Below are positions 7,608-16,348 of a stretch of 64,000 bases of DNA, piece after piece (the stretch's first letter is position 1; each line of letters starts with the position of its first letter). Origin of the DNA: Acidobacteriota bacterium (GTDB lineage Bacteria; Acidobacteriota; Terriglobia; Terriglobales; Acidobacteriaceae); NCBI GenBank assembly GCA_021803035.1, contig JAJZME010000059.1, positions 1 through 64,000 on the forward strand, in the 5' to 3' direction. Position numbers and translations under genes: made by a program. Below the pieces are notes generated by a model. That model was not told the DNA's origin and did no database searches. It saw nothing but the letters and a program-made list of their open reading frames with translations.

Positions 7608-9062
7608 TTACCTTCCCGTTCCACCCACTGTCATCCGGTCCAGCTTTACCGTGGGCATGCCTACGCCGACGGGGACACTCTGGCCATCTTTGCCGCAGGT
7701 GCCGATGCCTTCGTCGAGCTTCAGGTCGTTGCCGACCATGGAGACGTATTTGAGCGCTTCGGGGCCGTTGCCGATGAGCGTGGCGTCACGCACCGGGGCG
7801 GTTATTTTGCCGTCTTCGATCAGATATGCTTCCGACGCCGAGAAAACAAACTTGCCGTTGGTGATGTCGACCTGGCCGCCGCCGAAGTTTACGGCGTAAA
7901 GGCCGCGCTTGACGCTGCGCAGGATATCTTCGGGGGAGTCGTCGCCGGCCAGCATGTAAGTGTTGGTCATGCGCGGCATGGGGATGGCCTGGTAGTTTTC
8001 GCGGCGGCCCGAGCCGGTATTGGCCATGCCCATGAGGCGCGCTGAAAGCTTGTCACTCAGGTAGCCTTTGAGCACGCCGTTTTCGATCAGCACGGTTTCC
8101 TGCGTCGCAGAGCCTTCGTCGTCCACGTTGAGCGAGCCGCGGCGGCCGGCCATGGTGCCGTTGTCGACCACCGTCACCTTGGGGCTGGCCACCGGCTGGC
8201 CGATGAGGCCGGCAAACGCGGAGGTCTTCTTGCGATTGAAGTCGGCTTCAAGGCCGTGGCCTACCGCCTCATGCAGGAGAATGCCGGGCCAGCCGGGACC
8301 GAGAACTACTTGCATTTCGCCGGCCGGGGCGGGCACGGCGCCAAGCTGCAGAATCGCTCCGCGCGCGGCTTCGCGGGCCAGGCTCTCCGGGCTTTTGCTG
8401 CCCGTGAACTGATCCAGACCGGCGCGTCCGCCGCCGCCCGCCGCGCCTTTGGTGGTCACCTCGCCTTCCTTGGCGATGACGTATACGTTAAGGCGGCACA
8501 GGGGCCGGGTGTCGCTGGCGAAAGAGCCGTCGGATGCGGCGACGAGGATGCGGCGCAGCTCTTCCGAGTAGCCTGCGCGCACCTGCACGATGCGCGCATC
8601 GAAGGCGCGCGCGGCGCGGTCGGCGCGCAGAATCAGCTCCAGGCGCGCGGCCAGATCGAGATCGTAGCCGCCCAGCGGAACCGGGTAAAGCTCGGCAGAA
8701 GGCGTCTCAATGAAGCCCTGCACCGGCTGTTTGGCCGGGCCGGATGCGATGAGCGCGGCTGTGCGCGCGGCATGAAGCAGACGCTCAGGGCTGAGATTGT
8801 CGGTGTAGGCATAGCCGGTGCGCTCGCCGGAGAGCACGCGAATGCCGCAACCGGCGCTGGTTCCCTGGCTGGCGGACTTTACGATCTGCTCGTCCACGCC
8901 CAGGGAGGTGGCCATGACCGACTCGAAGTAGAGATCGGCATAATCGCCGCCGGCCGAAAGCGCCTCGCCCAGGCAGCGCTCCAGCAACCGCTCGGTGATG
9001 CCGAACTTATCGAAGAAGAAGCGCTTGTGGTCGGCAACCGGGGAAGAATCCGCGTGAGTCAT
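7608..9062 (-). CDS. tldD: TldD, catalytic subunit of TldD/TldE metalloprotease
   Basis: Starting at the ATG at 9062 the protein is 484 residues, normal for TldD. The zinc-binding HEAVGH motif (HExxxH, H264-E265-H269 with this start) is intact. The N-terminal GVDEQIVKSASQGTSAGCGI and the C-terminal TNTYMLAGDDSPEDIL and GGGQVDITNGKFVFS blocks are family hallmarks. The reading frame extends upstream to 9200, but those residues look like untranslated sequence. It is the first gene of a two-gene operon with pmbA. Confidence 0.95.
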   Translation of the reverse strand: MTHADSSPVADHKRFFFDKFGITERLLERCLGEALSAGGDYADLYFESVMATSLGVDEQIVKSASQGTSAGCGIRVLSGERTGYAYTDNLSPERLLHAARTAALIASGPAKQPVQGFIETPSAELYPVPLGGYDLDLAARLELILRADRAARAFDARIVQVRAGYSEELRRILVAASDGSFASDTRPLCRLNVYVIAKEGEVTTKGAAGGGGRAGLDQFTGSKSPESLAREAARGAILQLGAVPAPAGEMQVVLGPGWPGILLHEAVGHGLEADFNRKKTSAFAGLIGQPVASPKVTVVDNGTMAGRRGSLNVDDEGSATQETVLIENGVLKGYLSDKLSARLMGMANTGSGRRENYQAIPMPRMTNTYMLAGDDSPEDILRSVKRGLYAVNFGGGQVDITNGKFVFSASEAYLIEDGKITAPVRDATLIGNGPEALKYVSMVGNDLKLDEGIGTCGKDGQSVPVGVGMPTVKLDRMTVGGTGR

Positions 9063-9322
9063 CGTATCTTCAGTGTACGCCGCAGGGCTTTTTCGGAGTT
9101 GAAACGCTGGGCTAACGAACATTGCGCCTACGGCGCGAGCAAATCGGAAGCACTGAAGTGAACAAATGGCCTTCATGCGATTGCCCTGCGTGCGCCGCAC
9201 TCTGCGCTATGCCGGAGGCCGGCTCCGTGCTACATTCGAGCCATGCGAAAAACTATGCGGCTCCGCCTGCTTGCCGGCGGCGTGTGCGCGCCTGCGCGCG
9301 CGGCGGGGCAGATAGAACAGCC
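9063..9322. other. Divergent intergenic region, TldD / nuclease-like gene
   Basis: These 260 bases lie between divergent starts. An open frame continues upstream of 9323, but it is Cys- and Arg-rich and unlike protein; I treat it as leader. No promoter is convincing. Confidence 0.35.
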
Positions 9323-10906
9323 ATGACAAGCGGGACCGAATCCACACAACTGGCGCAGCGCATTGAAGCCTATCTGGCCGCGCACCCGGCGGCCGCGGTG
9401 CTTGAAGACGGGCGCGTTACATTCGACATGCGCTCGGCGCGCTACGCGGTGAGCGAATCGCACGGGCGCTGCCTGCTGCAACTGTGGAGCGAGGAGCGCA
9501 ATCTTGTCCGCACGGTGGTTGGCGTGGAGGAGCGGACAAAGTGCCTGCGCGTCAGCACGCGGCGCATGGGCGCAACACGTCCACAAAGCCTGGAATTCGT
9601 TCCCACCAGCGACCGCCGCACGCCCACGACACGCGATGCGGCGCGACGCAATTATCAAAGGCTGCTGGAGCGCGCCCTGACGCGCAGCTTCATCGGCGCC
9701 AAGGTGGACGGCTTTCGCTCGGCCATGGATCTGGAGCATAGCTTCGGCCCGGCATACGCGCGCGGCCGGCTGCTGCGGGGCACCGCGGCTGATGCGGTCA
9801 TCGGCGTGGGCGAGACCGAATCCGGCGCCATGGCGGATGGCGTTCTGACATTGGGCGTGTTGTGGCTCGATCACTGCCGCCAGCACAGCAACGCGCGCCG
9901 CCACTTCGGCGGCCTCAAGGTGGTGGTGCCCGCCGGAACCTGGCGCACCACCGGGGAGCGCATGGCGTGGCTGAACCGGGCCGCCGCGGACTTTCAGCTC
10001 TTTACGCTGGACGAGCGCAGCGAAGAGCTTGCCCCGGTGGATGTTCGCGATACCGGCAATCTGGACTCGCGGCTGGTACACGCTTTTTCGGCAGCGGCCG
10101 CGCTGGAGCGTTGCCAGGGCGGCATCGACCGGCTGATGGCGCTGGTTCCCGAAGCGGCCAGAGAGCGCGTGGAAGTGCGCGCGAAATCTTCAACTGAAGC
10201 CGCGCTGCTTTTGCACGGGCTGGAATTTGCGCGCACGCGGCATGGCGCAGCGGCCCACTCATTCGCCCGCGAAGATGAGGTGACCTTCGGCGCGGGAGCC
10301 AATGAAACTCCGCTTACGCCGGAGAGCGAGGCGCTGTGCCGCGAATTGCTTGCGCGGCTCTTTGCCTCGCGCCATCCTGACGGCGCGCATACCGATCCGC
10401 TGTTCCGCATGCAACCCGAGCGCTGGCTGGAGTCGCGCCTGCGCGGCAACATCGCGGAGCTGCTGCCCAACCTGCGCGGCGATGCGATGTATTCGCAGGT
10501 GCCGGCGCTTTCCAGCGGCGACCGCAGCATGCTGGACCTGCTAGCGCTGGACCACAGCGGGCGCTTGAACGTGCTGGAGCTGAAGGCCGATGAAGACCTG
10601 CACCTGCCGCTGCAGGCGCTGGACTATTGGATTCGCGTGCGGGCATTGAATGCCGACCGGCAACCGGCCGAGGGCGGCGGACGGCCGCTCTCGGCCTTCG
10701 AGCGGCAGGGCTATTTTGCGGGCGCCGCGGTTTCTCCGCTCGCACCGCGCCTGCTGCTGGCGGCGCCCGCTCTGCGCATTCACCCCGCCAATGCGCCGGT
10801 GCTGCGCTATTTATCGCCGGAGATCGAATGGGAGCTGATTGCGCTGAGCGAGCACTGGCGGCGTGAGCTCAAGGTGGTGTTTCGCAAGCGCGGCGGCGAT
10901 CGATAG
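9323..10906 (+). CDS. Predicted PD-(D/E)XK nuclease-like protein of unknown role
   Basis: The protein has 527 residues. The C-terminal part carries D405-x13-E419-L-K421 (MLDLLALDHSGRLNVLELKA), preceded by the helix LESRLRGNIAELLPNL and followed by a helix with QALDYW. This is the layout of the PD-(D/E)XK nuclease core, as in NucS/EndoMS-type domains. The N-terminal ~370 residues match no family I know. They contain RRNYQRLLERALTRSF and a possible beta-rich domain around 150-260. The start at 9323 (MTSGTESTQLAQRIE) begins amphipathic, protein-like sequence. It stands alone, divergent from TldD. The nuclease call is motif-based inference. Confidence 0.72.
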   Translation: MTSGTESTQLAQRIEAYLAAHPAAAVLEDGRVTFDMRSARYAVSESHGRCLLQLWSEERNLVRTVVGVEERTKCLRVSTRRMGATRPQSLEFVPTSDRRTPTTRDAARRNYQRLLERALTRSFIGAKVDGFRSAMDLEHSFGPAYARGRLLRGTAADAVIGVGETESGAMADGVLTLGVLWLDHCRQHSNARRHFGGLKVVVPAGTWRTTGERMAWLNRAAADFQLFTLDERSEELAPVDVRDTGNLDSRLVHAFSAAAALERCQGGIDRLMALVPEAARERVEVRAKSSTEAALLLHGLEFARTRHGAAAHSFAREDEVTFGAGANETPLTPESEALCRELLARLFASRHPDGAHTDPLFRMQPERWLESRLRGNIAELLPNLRGDAMYSQVPALSSGDRSMLDLLALDHSGRLNVLELKADEDLHLPLQALDYWIRVRALNADRQPAEGGGRPLSAFERQGYFAGAAVSPLAPRLLLAAPALRIHPANAPVLRYLSPEIEWELIALSEHWRRELKVVFRKRGGDR

Positions 10907-10977
10907 AGTTAGTCTTTCCCCACACCTCGTTATTCGCGCCACGGCGCCCACATAGGTAGCGGCGTTATGATTCCTCT

Positions 10978-11988
10978 ATGTCAAATCAACTTCGCTGGGG
11001 CGTACTCAGCACCGCAGCTATCGGCCTGAAGAAAGTCATTCCCGCCATGCAGCGGGGCGAACACACGCGAGTTATCGCGATTGCATCGCGCGACCTGGGC
11101 AAGGCGCGCAAGGCGGCGGCGACACTCGATATTCCCAAGGCTTACGGGTCCTATGAGGAACTGCTTGCCGATCCCGAGATCGACGCAATTTACAATCCGC
11201 TGCCCAACAATCTTCATGTTGAGTGGACCGCGAAGGCCGCCGAGGCGGGCAAGCATGTGTTATGCGAAAAACCCCTGAGCGTGAGCGTGGCAGAAGCCAA
11301 GACGCTGCTCACCGTCCGGGCACGCACCGGCGTGAAGATTGGCGAAGCATTCATGATCCGGAGTTATCCGCAGTGGCTGCGTCTGCGCCAATTGCTTGAC
11401 GAAGGGCGCATCGGCGAGTTGCGCGCGGTGACGGGATTTTTCAGTTACTTCAACGTCGACCCCAAGAATATCCGCAACAAGGTGGAAAGCGCAGGCGGAG
11501 CGCTGATGGACATCGGGTGTTACATGATTCACGCGCCGCGCTACGCCTTCGGGCAAGAGCCGGCGCGCGTGGTGGCGTGCATCGATCGCGATCCAGCGAT
11601 GCATACAGACCGGCTAACTTCAGCAATCCTTGAGTTTGCGGGCGGTCACGCCATCTTTACGTGCAGCACGCAGTTGGTTCCCTACCAGAAGGTGAACTTT
11701 CTGGGCACGCGCGGACGCATCGAAATGGAGATTCCGGTCAATGCGCCTCTGGACCGGCCAACGCGAATCTTTATTGACGGTAGCGGCGATCTTACCGGCT
11801 CCGGAATTACGACGGAAACCTTCCCCGCGGCCGATCAATACACGCTGCAGGGCGAAGCGTTTGCCAAAGCTGTATCGGAAGATACCGACCCGCCGGTGAC
11901 GCTCGAAGACGCTATCGGCAATATGGCTGTCATCGAAGCTCTGTTCCGCTCCGCCGAATCCGGGCAGTGGGTAGCTCCCGGACGGTAA
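10978..11988 (+). CDS. Gfo/Idh/MocA family NAD(P)-dependent oxidoreductase
   Basis: This 336-residue protein has an N-terminal Rossmann fold (RWGVLSTAAIGLKKVIPAM; SRDLGKARKAA), the family's CEKPLSVS motif near residues 95-102 with the conserved EKP lysine, and the C-terminal alpha/beta substrate domain, including GGALMDIGCYMIHAPRY around 175-191. Members oxidise or reduce sugars, inositols or biliverdin-like substrates. It sits about 1.2 kb before the carbohydrate island, so a sugar or sugar-acid substrate is likely but unproven. No strong ribosome-binding site is seen before 10978. It has no signal peptide and is cytoplasmic. Confidence 0.92.
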   Translation: MSNQLRWGVLSTAAIGLKKVIPAMQRGEHTRVIAIASRDLGKARKAAATLDIPKAYGSYEELLADPEIDAIYNPLPNNLHVEWTAKAAEAGKHVLCEKPLSVSVAEAKTLLTVRARTGVKIGEAFMIRSYPQWLRLRQLLDEGRIGELRAVTGFFSYFNVDPKNIRNKVESAGGALMDIGCYMIHAPRYAFGQEPARVVACIDRDPAMHTDRLTSAILEFAGGHAIFTCSTQLVPYQKVNFLGTRGRIEMEIPVNAPLDRPTRIFIDGSGDLTGSGITTETFPAADQYTLQGEAFAKAVSEDTDPPVTLEDAIGNMAVIEALFRSAESGQWVAPGR

Positions 11989-12149
11989 CTGCAATGCGCC
12001 GATGGGAACTGTGCGAAGACAAGATCTTCAGCAGAAAACAGCGGCGCAACAGAGATCCGGGACTCACTTGTTCGGGGACCCAGCGTTGAGGCTCTCAGCG
12101 CCGCTCAAAAACAAAGATTCGCCTGCCTGTTAAGCGGGAATGCGGCCGG

Positions 12150-12407
12150 CTACTTCGACGACGCGCCCGCAGCCTTCTTTTGCGCGGCCCAGCGCCGTTT
12201 GACGGCTTCGGCAATGCGCCTGCGACCTTCGGGGGACAGCCGTCTCTTCTTCTTCGCGGGTTTGGCCACCGCTACGGCCACTTTCTTGGGCCGGCCCGCA
12301 GCCTTCTTGGGCGCCGCCGCAGCAGCGCGGCCGCCGAGCAGTGCGCGCGCCCGCTGCAATACGGCAATCTCGCGATCGATCGATGCCAGTATCTCTGATA
12401 CTCCCAT
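12150..12407 (-). CDS. Small basic AT-hook-like protein
   Basis: This 85-residue protein has a short N-terminal helix (SEILASIDREIAVLQRARAL), an Ala/Lys-rich linker with an AT-hook-like GRPKK motif, and a basic C-terminal helix (LSPEGRRRIAEAVKRRWAAQ). It probably binds DNA non-specifically, like histone-like or AT-hook proteins. The ATG at 12407 is favoured over the longer frame to 12533 because GGAGG lies 5 bases upstream. It is a single gene convergent with the oxidoreductase. Confidence 0.75.
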   Translation of the reverse strand: MGVSEILASIDREIAVLQRARALLGGRAAAAAPKKAAGRPKKVAVAVAKPAKKKRRLSPEGRRRIAEAVKRRWAAQKKAAGASSK

Positions 12408-13191
12408 ATTTCCTCCGTTCATCCCAATGGCGGGTGCAAGCAGTCTGGAGCTAAGTCGCAAGCCGCGCGGGATTAACTCCTTGTTTTGATTACCATAACC
12501 GCTTTTCGGTCGCTTTGTAAAATGAAAAAGCACTATCTAAGCTAAATCGCCAGTAGAAATCACCGATCAAAGCGATAAATGCTCTTTCCAGAGCCGCTGC
12601 GCATACGCGAATCTATAACGCAAACGCAGAAACAAGTGCCGGGCAGCTTACCTGCAGGGTCAGTTAAGCGGCATGGGAGCGAATCTTTCATTAAGTTTGT
12701 TTTTTGTGTGATTGTGCTCACAGCGATTCACCAAGCCGCGCATTGAATATGGCACTGCACGGGTTTGCCGATAGCTTCTCCTTATGTGTGGCCCCTCGCT
12801 CTTAGACGTGCAAGTTTTTACATCCATGAAAGTTCACTCCGGCTCCTGCGGCATAGACAGGATGGCGCGCCAGGCACGTGATGCGCCGTGAGAGTGCAAA
12901 TGCGCCGGTGTTCGGCACTCAGTTTCCAGGCGGAAGATAGAGCGAGTGTGCCGTTGGGCAACGAAGTTTCGGCCAGTTTCAAGATGCATGAAAAGATTTT
13001 GGACGAGCCGCACCGATGCGATGGGAGTTGCAGTAATGAGCTCGGCAGTTACCGGAGGCAACACCGCCAAGATGGCGAGCTTATATCAAGATTTCAGGCC
13101 GTGCATGCCTTTGAGGCAAAACCAGATGCAGCATGGTGCGCGCGATGGAAGACAAGCGCAGAGCGTCAGGCAGCGGAGGCAGAACTTGCCA
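12408..13191. other. Long intergenic region before the IclR-PBP regulator
   Basis: About 780 bases hold no gene I can support. Open frames on both strands at 12834-13232 have skewed, low-complexity translations. The segment 12500-12830 is AT-richer than its surroundings and could hold promoters. Confidence 0.4.
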
Positions 13192-13208
13192 ATTCCGAAT
13201 TTCGGAAT
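13192..13208. promoter_or_regulatory. 17-bp perfect palindrome, candidate operator
   Basis: ATTCCGAA-T-TTCGGAAT lies 69 bases before the start of the IclR-HTH/PBP regulator. IclR-type winged helices bind short palindromes of this kind, so autoregulation is plausible. A close relative, TTCCGA-ATA-TCGGAA, lies at 42245-42259. Confidence 0.6.
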
Positions 13209-13276
13209 GTACTCTACTGCAAGCCGCGTTAGAGAGAAAGCTCCTTTTCCCCATTCATGAGAGGCGGAATCATCCA

Positions 13277-14476
13277 ATGAAGCAAGCTGTAATCGAGCAG
13301 GCGCACAGCGCAAATCGCAACGGAGACCGTAACGAATCCCAAACCGTATTGCGAGCCTGCGAAGTGATCAAGGCATTTCGGCAGACAGGCGAAGAGTTGC
13401 AGTTGGCCGAGGTAATGGAACGAACCGGGCTGCCGAAGACGACCACCTTCCGGCTGTTGCGCACCCTGATTCACGGCGGGCTGATCGAACGGGCGGGCGC
13501 GGGAATTTACCGCAACAGCTTTGGACCGATTGCGGCGCAACAGTTCCGCGTCGGCTTTGCCACGCAGGGAAATACGGAATTTGCCCGCGAGGTGAATCGG
13601 GGGCTGGAGGTCGTGGCCGCGCGCGAACACGTGCGGCTCATTACGCTGAACAATCGTTACAGCGCGCGCGAGGCGATGCGCAACGCGGAGTTGCTGATTC
13701 GCGACCGCGTAGACCTGGTGCTGGAATTCCAGACTTATGACCGGGTGGCTCCGGCGATTGCCGCCAAGTTTCTAGCCGCCAAGACACCGGTCATCGCCAT
13801 TGAAGTTCCTCACCCCGGAGCCACCTATTTCGGCGCAGATAACTACAAGGCCGGCCTGATTGGCGGCAAGGCGCTGGGCCGCTGGGCCCGCGAAAACTGG
13901 GGCGGGCATGTGGACCAACTGGTGCTGATGGGACTGCCCATTGCCGGTTCGCTGCTGGAGTTGCGCTTGTCGGGCATGGTGGATGGACTGCGCTCGGAGT
14001 TGCCTCAGATTGTGAATACGCCGCTTATTCGTCTGGATGGGCGGGGGAGCTTCGATCAGGTGCTGGATGAACTGCGCAAATATCTGCGCCGCAGGCGGCC
14101 GCGGCGAACGCTGGTGTGCGCGGTCAATGATATCTGCGCGTTGGCTTCGTTGCGCGCCTTTGAAGAGGCCGGGGCGCTGGAGCAATGCGCGGTCATGGGC
14201 CAGAACGCCCTGCGCATGGCCCGGGACGAGCTGCGGCGGCCCGGTACGCGGCTGATAGGTTCGGTGGCCTACTTCCCCGAGCGCTACGGCGAAGAACTGA
14301 TTCCCCTGGCGATCAATATCCTGAGCAAAAAGCCGACACCGCCGGCGGTGTTTGTAAAGCACCAGTTGTTGACCCCGAGGAATGTAAACCTGATTTACCC
14401 GCTCGACACCGTGGAAATGGGGAGAGAGGGAAGCGGAACTGCAGTGGATGGAACGATTCCGGATACTGGAATATAA
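13277..14476 (+). CDS. IclR-type HTH fused to periplasmic-binding-protein-like sensor
   Basis: The protein has 399 residues. Residues about 22-80 form an IclR-type winged helix (QTVLRACEVIKAFRQTGEEL; LPKTTTFRLLRTL). Residues about 95-390 form a type I periplasmic-binding-protein fold of the Peripla_BP_4/LacI-sensor kind (VGFATQGNTEFAREVNRGLE; FGADNYKAGLIGGKALGRWA). There is no signal peptide, so it is a cytoplasmic regulator sensing a sugar. The ATG at 13277 is chosen because upstream residues are not protein-like. It sits 72 bases before the GH127-GH42-propeller operon on the same strand and probably controls it. The domain pairing is unusual, since IclR domains normally carry a GAF-like effector domain. 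Confidence 0.87.
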   Translation: MKQAVIEQAHSANRNGDRNESQTVLRACEVIKAFRQTGEELQLAEVMERTGLPKTTTFRLLRTLIHGGLIERAGAGIYRNSFGPIAAQQFRVGFATQGNTEFAREVNRGLEVVAAREHVRLITLNNRYSAREAMRNAELLIRDRVDLVLEFQTYDRVAPAIAAKFLAAKTPVIAIEVPHPGATYFGADNYKAGLIGGKALGRWARENWGGHVDQLVLMGLPIAGSLLELRLSGMVDGLRSELPQIVNTPLIRLDGRGSFDQVLDELRKYLRRRRPRRTLVCAVNDICALASLRAFEEAGALEQCAVMGQNALRMARDELRRPGTRLIGSVAYFPERYGEELIPLAINILSKKPTPPAVFVKHQLLTPRNVNLIYPLDTVEMGREGSGTAVDGTIPDTGI

Positions 14477-14548
14477 GAGGCGCGGAATTCTGCGCTTCAG
14501 AGCGCGTGCGTGTAAGCCGTAGAGTTGCATTGAGGAGCAGTACACGGG

Positions 14549-16348
14549 GTGAGCAGTCAAGTTTCACGCAGGGAGTTTCTAACAGGCGCGGCTGCCGCGC
14601 TGGCGGGAGCCGGACTGAACACGAAAGCTGCAGGCGAACCCGCCGCCCAAACGCCGCTTGCGGAATTCGACTACGCCGCGGTGCAGCTAACCGGCGGGCC
14701 GCTGAAACAGCAGTACGATCGCGTGCATGCTTCTTATCTGAACCTGGACAACGACCGGCTGTTGCGGCCCTACCGCGAGCGCGCCGGCCTGCCCGCTCCG
14801 GGAGCGCCGATGGGCGGCTGGTATGGTCACAACGGCTTCATACCCGGCCATTCGCTGGGGCAGTACATCTCCGGACTGGCGCGGATTGGAAAGACCACCG
14901 GCGATGCCGACTGCCAGGCCAAAGTGCGCGAGCTGGTGGAAGGCTTTGCGGCGACGGTGAAGGCAAGCGGCACCGTCTATGCCGGCCCGAATGCGCAAAA
15001 CGTGTGGCCTTGTTACGTACTCGACAAGCACCTGATCGGGTTGATGGACGCTTATAGCATGAGCGGCGTGGAGCAGGCGCGGGAGATGCTGCCGCATGTG
15101 TTTCAGTTGGCGCTGCCCTATCTTCCCGCACACGGGCATGACCGCATGGGCAGAAAGAATCCGCCTTACGACGAGACTTACGTGATGCCGGAGAATCTCT
15201 TTTCGGCATTCGAGATGACCGGCGAGCGCGCCATGTATAACCGCGCCGTGACTTATCTGCTGAACCGCCCATACTTCGATCCGCTGGCGCGCGGCGAAGA
15301 TGTTTTGCCGGGACGCCAGGCTTACAGCCATGTGATCGCACTGAGTTCGGCGGGCAAGGCGCGGCTGGTGCTGGGCGAAGAGAAGTATCTGCGCACCATG
15401 GAAAATGCGTGGAGGTTTCTGGCGACCGAACAGCAGTATGCGTCGGGCGGATGGGGCCCGAACGAGCTATTTGTGGAGCCGCATAAAGGGCTGCTCTATG
15501 AAAGCCTGCTGACCACCAAAGACCATTTCGAAACGCCCTGCGGCACCTATGCGGCCACCAAGCTGGCGCGGTATCTGCTGTGCGCCACCGGCGACAGCCG
15601 TTATGGCGACGGGCTGGAGCGCGTGGTCTTCAACGCGCTGCTGATGGTGAAGGAACCGGACTCCAACGGCGATTATTTTTATTACTCGTCCTATAACTCG
15701 CGGGCGGACAAGGTCTATTATCCGCAAAAGTGGCCTTGCTGCTCCGGCACGCTGGTGCAGGGCGTGGCCGACTACGTGAAAAACATTTATTTTCGCGCGC
15801 CGGATGGCGTGGTGGTGAATCTCTTTGCGCCGTCGCGTTTGCGCTGGGCTCACCACGGCGCGGAGATTACGCTGACGCAGGAGACCGACTATCCGCTGGG
15901 AGAGCGCGTGACCGTGCGCGTCGAATGCGCAGCGCCCGCCGAGTTTGCGCTGCGCATACGGATTCCCGGATGGCTAAAGCAGACAGCGGTGCTGCTGGTA
16001 AACGGCAAACCGATGCAGGCAGAGATGCAGCGCGGCTTTGCGGTGCTGCGGCGGCGCTGGAGCGGTGGCGACACAGTGACTTTTGACTTGCCGCAGAGCT
16101 TTCGCACCGAAGCCATCGACGATCTGCACACGAACACGGTGGCGATTCTGCGCGGGCCGCTGCTCTATGTGCTGCTGAATCCGCCGGAGGGATGGGCTTC
16201 GATGGCGCCGCTGGACAAACTGCGGCCGCTGGCCGGAGCTTCGCCGGGGCTGTATTGCTTCAATGACGGCGGCCGGATGCGAGTCCATGCACCGCTTTAT
16301 TTTGCGCGCAATGAAAGTTACACGACTTACTTCGAGAGCGTTGCATGA
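14549..16348 (+). CDS. GH127 beta-L-arabinofuranosidase-like enzyme
   Basis: The protein has 599 residues and a GTG start. A Tat-type signal (SRREFLTGAAAALAGAG) indicates export. The (alpha/alpha)6 domain shows the family pattern: E328/C331 (HFETPCGTY) and the adjacent pair C397-C398 (WPCCSG), corresponding to the Glu/Cys zinc site of the Bifidobacterium HypBA1 enzyme, whose cysteine is the nucleophile. A C-terminal beta domain follows (RIRIPGWLKQ near 470). One extra Pro separates E328 from C331 compared with the usual E-T-C. It overlaps the GH42 gene by ATGA, so coupling is tight. GH127 enzymes remove beta-L-arabinofuranose; other specificities exist in the wider DUF1680 group. Confidence 0.9.
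   Translation: MSSQVSRREFLTGAAAALAGAGLNTKAAGEPAAQTPLAEFDYAAVQLTGGPLKQQYDRVHASYLNLDNDRLLRPYRERAGLPAPGAPMGGWYGHNGFIPGHSLGQYISGLARIGKTTGDADCQAKVRELVEGFAATVKASGTVYAGPNAQNVWPCYVLDKHLIGLMDAYSMSGVEQAREMLPHVFQLALPYLPAHGHDRMGRKNPPYDETYVMPENLFSAFEMTGERAMYNRAVTYLLNRPYFDPLARGEDVLPGRQAYSHVIALSSAGKARLVLGEEKYLRTMENAWRFLATEQQYASGGWGPNELFVEPHKGLLYESLLTTKDHFETPCGTYAATKLARYLLCATGDSRYGDGLERVVFNALLMVKEPDSNGDYFYYSSYNSRADKVYYPQKWPCCSGTLVQGVADYVKNIYFRAPDGVVVNLFAPSRLRWAHHGAEITLTQETDYPLGERVTVRVECAAPAEFALRIRIPGWLKQTAVLLVNGKPMQAEMQRGFAVLRRRWSGGDTVTFDLPQSFRTEAIDDLHTNTVAILRGPLLYVLLNPPEGWASMAPLDKLRPLAGASPGLYCFNDGGRMRVHAPLYFARNESYTTYFESVA

Noticed and set aside
12834-13232. Open frames on both strands before the IclR-PBP gene
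   Set aside because: Neither shows family features; the overlap of frames is typical of non-coding GC-rich DNA.
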